Made by a program: the position numbers and the translations under genes
From: Asanoa sp040676615
GTDB taxonomy: Bacteria; Actinomycetota; Actinomycetes; Mycobacteriales; Micromonosporaceae
NCBI RefSeq assembly: GCF_040676615.1
Contig: NZ_JBFAPI010000026.1
Location: forward strand, 4,536-68,535
Length of the DNA stretch: 64,000 nt
Direction of reading: 5' to 3'
In this document: positions 58,811 through 64,000 of the stretch, piece after piece
Position numbering within the stretch: position 1 is the stretch's first letter
How the letters are laid out: each line of letters opens with the position of its first letter
Notes under the pieces: generated by a model
What the model was told of the DNA's origin: nothing
Databases searched by the model: none
What the model saw: the letters and a program-made list of their open reading frames with translations, nothing else

Positions 58811-60513
58811 CCCGCCACCTCCGCGTCGCTGTCGCGGGCGACCAGCGCCCGGTAGCCGGGTTCGCGGTCGAGCAGGTCAGCGTGTCTCCCGGTGGCGGTG
58901 ACCCGGCCGCCGGCCAGGAAGGCCACCTCGTCGGCCTGGCCGAGCAGCAGCGGCGAGGTGGCCAGCAGCACGGTGGTGCGGCCGGCGCGCGCGGCGCGCA
59001 GCCGGGCGGCGATCCGGGCCTCGGTGTGCGCGTCCACGGCCGAGGTCGGGTCGACCAGGATCAGCACCTCGGCGTCGGCCAGCACCGCGCGGGCCAGCCG
59101 GACCCGTTGCCGCTGCCCGCCGGAGAGGGTGCGGCCCTGCGTGTCGACCTCGGTCTCAAGGCCCTCGGGCAGCGAGTCGACGACGTCTTCCGCGGCGGCC
59201 GCGTGGATGCCAGCCTCCACCGGCCCGGCGCCGCCGAGGGTCGCCCGCAGCGGGCCGGCGAACAGGTAGGCGTCGTGGTCGCCGACCACGATCCGGCGGC
59301 GGACCTCGGCCAGCGGCACCGCCCCGATCGGCACCCCGCCCCAGGTGACGTCGCTGGGTGCGAACCGGGCCAGCCGGTCGGCGAGCGCGGCCGCGGTGCC
59401 GGGGTGGTCGGCCGCGACGGCCAGCAGGCGGCCCGCCGGGACGGTCAGCCCGCTGTCGGGATCGTGCAGGTCGGCCGGGCCGGCCGGCGCGGCCGACGTC
59501 TCCGGGCCGCCGGCCGGGTCGGGTTCGACGGCGAGCAGCGCCAGGATCCGCCGGGCGGCGACCCGGCCGCGGATCACGTCGTGCGCGCTGCCGAGCAGGA
59601 ACCAGCACGGCACGGCCAGGATCGCGACATATCCGTAGACGGCCACCATCTCGCCGACCGAGATCGTGCCGGCGGCGGCCAGCCGCGCGGCCAGCCAGAC
59701 GACCAGCGCGAGGAACAGCCCGGGGATCGCGACGCCCAGCGCCTCGATCCAGCTGTGCGGCACGGCTACCCGGTAGCCCTCGGCCCGCAGGTCCTGCGAC
59801 CGGCGGGCGTAGCGGCGGGCGAACAGGTTGCGCCCGCCGACGCCGGCCAGCACCCGCAGGCCGGCGACGATGTCGGCGGCGCGGGCGGTGAGCGCGCCCT
59901 GCTTGCGGCGGTAGTCGGTCTCGACCGCCTCCAGCCGCCGCAGCAGCGGCGCGACGACGGCGACCACGCACGGCACGCCGAGCAGCACGGTCACGGCCAG
60001 CGTCGGCGCCGCTGTCCAGAGCACGACCGCCACCGCCGCGTACGCGACCAGCGCGCCCACTCCCGGCCCGGTGAAGGTGAGCACCTGGGAGACGTAGGCG
60101 ATGTCGCGGCCGCTGACCGTGGCGACCTCACCGGCCGCGAGCCGGCGGGTCAACGCCGAGCCGGTGCGGGCCAGGTGCCGCAGCAGCACCTCGGCGGAAC
60201 GGGCGGTGGCGTCTTCGCGGACGAACGTCATCGTGCGGTGCCGCAGGATGCCGAGCCAGGCCAGGACCAGCCCGGAGAGCACGATCGCGCCGACCCACAG
60301 GAGCAACTCACGGTGGTCGCCGGTGCGCAGGCCGTCGTCGACCGCGCGGGAGATGAGCCAGGGCCGCACGGCGAGGGCGACCATCCAGGCGGTGCCGACC
60401 ACGGCACCGCGCAGCACCCGCCAGGGCTGGCGGCGCGCCAACCACCACATGTAGCGGAACGGTCCCCGTGTGTCGGGCACCCCGGGATCGGCATGGGGGA
60501 TCTGCGGGGGCAC
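58807..60513 (-). CDS. ABC exporter half-transporter with degenerate Walker A/B
   Basis: A 568-residue half transporter with six membrane helices and an NBD that keeps LSGGQRQRVRLARAVLAD (463-480) but has lost Walker A (VAADHPGTAAAL at 366-377, no GKS/T). The catalytic Glu of Walker B is missing too (LILVDPTSAVD). It can donate its signature motif to the partner's site but cannot bind ATP normally itself. GTG 60513 follows TAGGTT by six bases. It is the first gene of the coupled pair. Confidence 0.9.
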   Translation of the reverse strand: MPPQIPHADPGVPDTRGPFRYMWWLARRQPWRVLRGAVVGTAWMVALAVRPWLISRAVDDGLRTGDHRELLLWVGAIVLSGLVLAWLGILRHRTMTFVREDATARSAEVLLRHLARTGSALTRRLAAGEVATVSGRDIAYVSQVLTFTGPGVGALVAYAAVAVVLWTAAPTLAVTVLLGVPCVVAVVAPLLRRLEAVETDYRRKQGALTARAADIVAGLRVLAGVGGRNLFARRYARRSQDLRAEGYRVAVPHSWIEALGVAIPGLFLALVVWLAARLAAAGTISVGEMVAVYGYVAILAVPCWFLLGSAHDVIRGRVAARRILALLAVEPDPAGGPETSAAPAGPADLHDPDSGLTVPAGRLLAVAADHPGTAAALADRLARFAPSDVTWGGVPIGAVPLAEVRRRIVVGDHDAYLFAGPLRATLGGAGPVEAGIHAAAAEDVVDSLPEGLETEVDTQGRTLSGGQRQRVRLARAVLADAEVLILVDPTSAVDAHTEARIAARLRAARAGRTTVLLATSPLLLGQADEVAFLAGGRVTATGRHADLLDREPGYRALVARDSDAEVAG

Positions 60514-60519
60514 GGGTTC

Positions 60520-60525
60520 AACCTA
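60520..60525 (-). promoter_or_regulatory. -10 box TAGGTT of the ABC exporter operon
   Basis: Minus-strand TAGGTT, six bases, then GTG 60513; a leaderless start. Confidence 0.55.
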
Positions 60526-60567
60526 CCGTCAGCGGATGTTTCGCCTCACGCAGTTTTCTGCCAGGAT

Positions 60568-60599
60568 CATATGCACGCATTGAAGTATTTCTTCATATG
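60568..60599 (+). promoter_or_regulatory. A+T-rich palindrome and CATATG repeats before the M23 peptidase gene
   Basis: TGAAG-tattt-CTTCA (60581-60595) is a perfect inverted repeat, and CATATG occurs at 60568-60573 and 60594-60599. It stands out from the GC-rich surroundings and lies just ahead of GGAGG of the peptidase gene. It could be an operator or a short RNA hairpin. Confidence 0.4.
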
Positions 60600-60614
60600 A
60601 GTGGAGGTCCGTGG

Positions 60615-61385
60615 ATGAAGCAACGGTGGTGGCGCCTGCTCGGCGCCGTCTGTGTCGCTTTCCTCCTGCTGCCGTCGGCGCCCGCCCTGGCGGCTCCCAC
60701 GTTCAAGGTGCCGTTCCCCTGCGGGCAGGCGTGGTCGGGGCAGACCCGCAGCGACCACAGCCCGGCGAACGCGATCGACTTCAACCGCACCAACGACGAC
60801 GGCGACCCCGTCGTCGCCAGCGCACCCGGCACCGTCGACGTGGTCACCAACCTGGGTGACACGAGCTACGGCCGCTACGTGCGGATCAACCATGGCGGCG
60901 GTTACACCACCTACTACGCGCACCTGAGCGGGTTCAACGTGTCCGTCGGCCAGTCGGTCGGCTACGGATCGGTCATCGGCTACGTGGGCACCACCGGCAA
61001 CTCGACCGGCCCGCACCTGCACTACGAGCAGCGCCTCAACGGCTCGGCCGTGCAGGCCCGGTTCAACGGCACGCTGGCCCTCTACTGGGGCACCAAGACC
61101 TACACGTCGGACAACGCCTGCTCCGGCACCACCGGCCACGGCACGGTCAACACGGCCGGCTCGCCGCTGACGGTGCGCTCGGGCCCCGGCACCTCCTACG
61201 CGTCGGTCGGCACGGTCGCCGACGGCGCCGGCGTGACCATCCAGTGCCAGACCAACGGCACCTCGGTCACCGGGACCTACGGCACCAGCACGATCTGGGA
61301 CCGGATCGGTTCGGGCCGGTTCATCTCGGACGCCTACGTCTACACCGGTTACGACGGCTTCATCCCCGGCGTGCCACGCTGCTGA
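60615..61385 (+). CDS. Secreted M23 (LytM-type) peptidase with SH3 domain
   Basis: A 256-residue exoprotein with a signal peptide ending APALAA. The M23 fold shows the zinc ligands in SDHSPANAIDFN (His...Asp) and HLHYE, with GGGYTTYYAHL and the repeat-like GQSVGYGSVIGYVG between. A bacterial SH3-like domain follows (SPLTVRSGPGTSYASVGTV to SDAYVYTGY). It probably cuts peptide cross-links of the wall or of other bacteria. ATG 60615 has GGAGG upstream; an ATG at 60597 is the alternative. Confidence 0.9.
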   Translation: MKQRWWRLLGAVCVAFLLLPSAPALAAPTFKVPFPCGQAWSGQTRSDHSPANAIDFNRTNDDGDPVVASAPGTVDVVTNLGDTSYGRYVRINHGGGYTTYYAHLSGFNVSVGQSVGYGSVIGYVGTTGNSTGPHLHYEQRLNGSAVQARFNGTLALYWGTKTYTSDNACSGTTGHGTVNTAGSPLTVRSGPGTSYASVGTVADGAGVTIQCQTNGTSVTGTYGTSTIWDRIGSGRFISDAYVYTGYDGFIPGVPRC

Positions 61386-61396
61386 GCGGTTTCCTC

Positions 61397-61428
61397 CCGG
61401 ACGGAGGGGACCGCCGTCCCCTCCGTCC
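61397..61428 (+). terminator. Perfect 14-bp hairpin after the M23 gene
   Basis: CGGACGGAGGGGAC (61397-61410) pairs fully with 61415-61428 over a four-base loop, 11 bases past the stop. Confidence 0.8.
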
Positions 61429-61512
61429 GCGTGACCCGACGGTAACAGCGAGATAACGGTCGTTTCCCTGCCTCGACGCCGCCCCTACCGTTGGGAGGAG
61501 CGGTGGGAGGCC

Positions 61513-61767
61513 ATGATGGACGGTTGGGTGTGGGCGTTGGTGGCGGTCGCCGTCGTTCTCGGCGGTGTGCTCGTGCTGCTCGGCCGGCGGCGGGCCGCCG
61601 CCCGGATCGCGGCCGACCCGCGGGCCGCCGGCCAGGCCGCCCTCCGGGGCATGGGCCGCGACCAGCGCAAACTGGCCAAGGGCACGATGCGCGGCAAGGG
61701 CACGGGCGAGGGCACCACCTTCGACACCTCGTGGGGCTCCGGCAGCAGTACCGGCGGCATGCCCTGA
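61513..61767 (+). CDS. Small single-pass membrane protein
   Basis: An 84-residue protein: one N-terminal transmembrane helix (WVWALVAVAVVLGGVLVLLG), an Ala/Arg-rich cytoplasmic segment (RRRAAARIAADPRAAGQAALR) and a Gly/Ser/Thr-rich tail (GTGEGTTFDTSWGSGSS). No known domain is seen. GGGAGG precedes two adjacent ATG codons (61513, 61516). TACCGT about 25 bases upstream may be its -10. Confidence 0.65.
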   Translation: MMDGWVWALVAVAVVLGGVLVLLGRRRAAARIAADPRAAGQAALRGMGRDQRKLAKGTMRGKGTGEGTTFDTSWGSGSSTGGMP

Positions 61768-61795
61768 GCGGGGCCTGCCGCCGATCCGCGCGAGG

Positions 61796-62758
61796 TCAGC
61801 CGAACACCTCACGCAACACCTTGATGGTGCGGATCTGGTCTTCCGGCCCGCCGCCGTCGTGGTTGTTGAACGGCCACACGGTGATGTCCCGGGGGCCGGC
61901 CCAGACGTTGTGCGCGGCGTACACAGTGGATGGTGGGCAGATCGGGTCCATCAGACCGACCGAGAACGAGCCGCGACAGGTGGCGCGGGCCGCGAACGAC
62001 GTGCCGTCGAAGTAGGCCAGTGTCGCGAAGGCCTGCTCCGCCTTGAGCCGGTGCGTGGCGCACCAGCGCACGATCTCCTGGTAGGGGTCGGCGTCGGTGA
62101 TCGCGGTGGCCCGCCGGAACGCCGACAGGAACGGCACGTGCGGGATCGCCGCCGCGATGTCGTGGCGCAGGCCGCCCACCGCGACCGACAGCGCGCCACC
62201 CTGGCTGCGCCCGGTGACCGCGATCCGGGTCGGGTCGACGTCGGGGTGCGCCCGCGCCGCGTCCACGGCCCGGTAGGCGTCGACGTAGAGCCGCCGGTAG
62301 TAGTAGTCGTGCGGGTCGAGGATCCCCCGCGTGACGAAGCCGGGCGCCTGCGGGCCCGACGGCGCGCGGTCGGCGGTGTCGCCCGTGCGCCAGGTGCTGC
62401 CCTGGCCGCGGGTGTCCATCACGAAATGCGCATACCCGGCACTGGCGTACGCCAGCCAGTCGAGCGGTATCCCGCGCCCGCCGCCGTACCCGATGTATTC
62501 GACGATCGTGGGAAGCGGTCCCGAGCGGTCGGCGGGGAGGATCAGCCAGCCTTTGATCGGGTCACCGCCGAAGCCGGCGAACGTCACGTCGAACGTGTCG
62601 ACCGTGCGCAGCAGCGCGTCGTAGGGCGCGAACTCGGCCTCGACCGGCACGCCACCGGCCTCGTCGAGGGTGCGCCGCCAGAACTCGTCGAAGTCGGCCG
62701 GCTCCGGCTCCGGGTAGCGGTAGGCGACGAGTTGATCGAGGGGGAGGTCGACTTCCAC
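61796..62758 (-). CDS. CE7 acetylxylan esterase/cephalosporin-C deacetylase-like enzyme
   Basis: A 320-residue enzyme, intracellular by lack of a signal peptide. It opens DLPLDQLVAYRYPEPEPADFDEFW, the CE7 start. The nucleophile is in VTGRSQGGALS, the oxyanion Tyr in VEYIGYGGGRG, the acid in MDPICPPSTV and the His in NNHDGGGPE. VMDTRGQGS is a further family marker. It removes acetyl groups from xylo-oligosaccharides or similar esters. GTG 62758 has AGGAG upstream. Confidence 0.92.
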   Translation of the reverse strand: MEVDLPLDQLVAYRYPEPEPADFDEFWRRTLDEAGGVPVEAEFAPYDALLRTVDTFDVTFAGFGGDPIKGWLILPADRSGPLPTIVEYIGYGGGRGIPLDWLAYASAGYAHFVMDTRGQGSTWRTGDTADRAPSGPQAPGFVTRGILDPHDYYYRRLYVDAYRAVDAARAHPDVDPTRIAVTGRSQGGALSVAVGGLRHDIAAAIPHVPFLSAFRRATAITDADPYQEIVRWCATHRLKAEQAFATLAYFDGTSFAARATCRGSFSVGLMDPICPPSTVYAAHNVWAGPRDITVWPFNNHDGGGPEDQIRTIKVLREVFG

Positions 62759-62860
62759 GGCAGGCTCCTACGTCGTTGTGCCAGGGTCGCGCTCGATCCG
62801 GCGCCGGGGGGCGCCGGACGCCGTTTCGAGCGAGGTCACCTGGCAGATGGTACGACCTGA

Positions 62861-64000
62861 TCATTGCGTGGTGAGATCGAACTGCTCCCAGGGGCCGATC
62901 GCGGTGCGGTTGGCGATCAGCGGGTTGGCGCCGGCGTTGTCGGCACAGACGTAGCGCCCGTTGACCGTTGCCTGCAGGCTGACCGTGCCGTTGCTGTTGC
63001 GGATCAGCCGGAACGTCTCCCAGCCCCCGGCCGCCGTGCGGTTGGCGATCAGCGGGTTGGCGCCGGCGTTCTCGGCGCAGACGAACCGGCTGTTGACCCG
63101 GGCCCGCAACGCGATCGTGCCGCCGCTGAGCGCGACCATCTCGAACTGCTCCCAGGCGCCCATCGAGGTGCCGCGGGCGACCAGCGGGGAGGCGCCCGCG
63201 TCGGCGGCCTGCACCCAGAGGTTGTTGGCGCGGGACCGGAAGCCGTAGGTGGCGGCCGGTGGGTTGCTCGGCCCGCCCGCGACCGGCTGGGTGGGGCGGG
63301 TCGGGGTCAGTGCGAGTTGGCCTTTGAGCATCCGGCCGCCGTCGGCGGTGATCCGCAGGTAGTAGTCCGAGGAGCAGAACGTGCCGTCTTCGTCCAGGGC
63401 ACGAATGGTGGCCCCGGCCGGGGTGGTCGCCTGGGTTTCGCTGGTCTTGGCGATCTGGTTGCCCTCGTTGAACTCGTCGAACATCGACACATACAGCCCG
63501 GCCGCGCCGACCCGGACCATGTTGTAGATGTGCCGCCAGTAGAAATCGCCGTGCCGGCGATGCCCCGAGGACAGGTCACCGGGCATCACACACGGCTGGT
63601 AGTCGATCCCGTTGGCGTTGCAGTCAGCCTGGTCCGCGACGTTGACATTGGTGTAGAACCAGTCCAGGCCGGCCAGGTCACCGGTGCGGCCCACCATCCA
63701 CGGCGAGATCATGTTGAACGCGTGATAGACCTCCAAGAACCCGGCCCGGGAGTCGTTGATCCCCTGCCGCCAGTACGTCGGCACCCCACCGATCACGTAA
63801 CAACCCTGCGCCTTGAACCAGGCGACCACATCCAGACACTGCGCCGGGACGAACGGGCGGCCCGAATCGTTGAACCCGAACCCCCAGATACACACCACCG
63901 GCTTGCCGTTCTGCCGGGCATAGGCCGCCGACCCGGTGTGCGCGGACATCTTCGCCGTCCAGTCCGTCTTGATCTCCGACTGCATGTTCGTCCAGCCCGT
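62861..64000 (-). CDS. GH99/GH71-like glycoside hydrolase with beta-trefoil domain (5' end outside window)
   Basis: The frame is open to the window edge, so the N-terminus is missing and about 379 residues are visible. NGKPVVCIWGFGFNDSGRP, GGVPTYWRQGIND and VSMFDEFNEGNQI resemble GH99/GH71 enzymes that act on alpha-mannan or alpha-glucan. Residues after about 245 of the visible part form three similar blocks of about 43 residues, each with the pattern A-N-P-L-I-A-N-R-T ... W-E-x-F, a fascin/ricin-like trefoil that likely binds sugar. It is probably secreted, as inferred from its type. Confidence 0.8.
   Translation of the reverse strand, partial: TGWTNMQSEIKTDWTAKMSAHTGSAAYARQNGKPVVCIWGFGFNDSGRPFVPAQCLDVVAWFKAQGCYVIGGVPTYWRQGINDSRAGFLEVYHAFNMISPWMVGRTGDLAGLDWFYTNVNVADQADCNANGIDYQPCVMPGDLSSGHRRHGDFYWRHIYNMVRVGAAGLYVSMFDEFNEGNQIAKTSETQATTPAGATIRALDEDGTFCSSDYYLRITADGGRMLKGQLALTPTRPTQPVAGGPSNPPAATYGFRSRANNLWVQAADAGASPLVARGTSMGAWEQFEMVALSGGTIALRARVNSRFVCAENAGANPLIANRTAAGGWETFRLIRNSNGTVSLQATVNGRYVCADNAGANPLIANRTAIGPWEQFDLTTQ

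Noticed and set aside
60526..60614. Cyclic-di-AMP (ydaO) riboswitch upstream of the M23 peptidase
   Set aside because: The gap is too short and lacks the conserved ydaO core; only a small palindrome is present.

Overview
The window is very GC-rich DNA with short intergenic gaps. It carries many GTG and TTG starts, GTGA/ATGA translational overlaps, TANNNT -10 boxes, several divergent TetR/target pairs, two ECF-type sigma factors, DivIVA-domain, DUF574 and MEDS proteins, and secreted CBM13/PA14 glycoside hydrolases. Together these point to an actinomycete, most likely a Micromonosporaceae-like soil genus; the genus is an inference. No tRNA, rRNA, phage, IS element or CRISPR array was seen.

Layout. 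1-9.7 kb: end of a CHAT protease-like protein, GNAT, TetR, a secreted GH29 fucosidase, DivIVA-like, hemerythrin and SnoaL proteins, a broken DUF574 methyltransferase, a CDF metal exporter with an ArsR regulator, and a GH18 chitinase lipoprotein. 9.7-19.3 kb: TetR/MFS pair, TSUP permease, a coupled sigma/anti-sigma-like/serine-hydrolase operon, a coupled VOC/sigma/MFS operon, and a DUF417 protein overlapping a flavoprotein. 19.3-22.1 kb: a tiny CxxC ORF, the RtcB RNA ligase, and an SGNH-CBM13 esterase, with strong hairpin terminators.

22.1-32.9 kb is the centre of the window: a 2,036-residue iterative type I polyketide synthase (KS-AT-DH-ER-KR-ACP) resembling mycobacterial mycocerosic acid synthase, a stand-alone ketosynthase, and a divergent class I DAHP synthase. 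The DAHP synthase is preceded by a leader peptide with Trp-Tyr-Arg-Phe and by alternative hairpins, one of which covers part of its ribosome binding site. A membrane acyltransferase fused to an SGNH domain follows.

32.9-45.6 kb: two TetR/enzyme pairs with recognisable operators, a methyltransferase, a four-copy 54-56 bp tandem repeat, an isolated mraY, a VOC protein, a flavin monooxygenase whose leaderless promoter is covered by two palindromes, a MEDS/HATPase regulator, PhoD with a secreted repeat protein, and a 30-residue glycine-rich hydrophobic peptide. 45.7-52.6 kb: alpha/beta hydrolase, DyP peroxidase, PRC-barrel-like protein, and an Hsp90-like chaperone translationally coupled to a 928-residue repeat protein. 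52.7-64 kb: Crp/Fnr regulator, SDR, PPK2, YihY/BrkB, a heterodimeric ABC exporter with complementary degenerate ATP sites, M23 peptidase, CE7 esterase, and a partial GH99-like hydrolase.

Across the window at least eight genes begin exactly six bases after a TANNNT box, so leaderless transcription looks common here. No single pathway links the whole window: it is a set of small locally regulated units around one lipid-type PKS locus.
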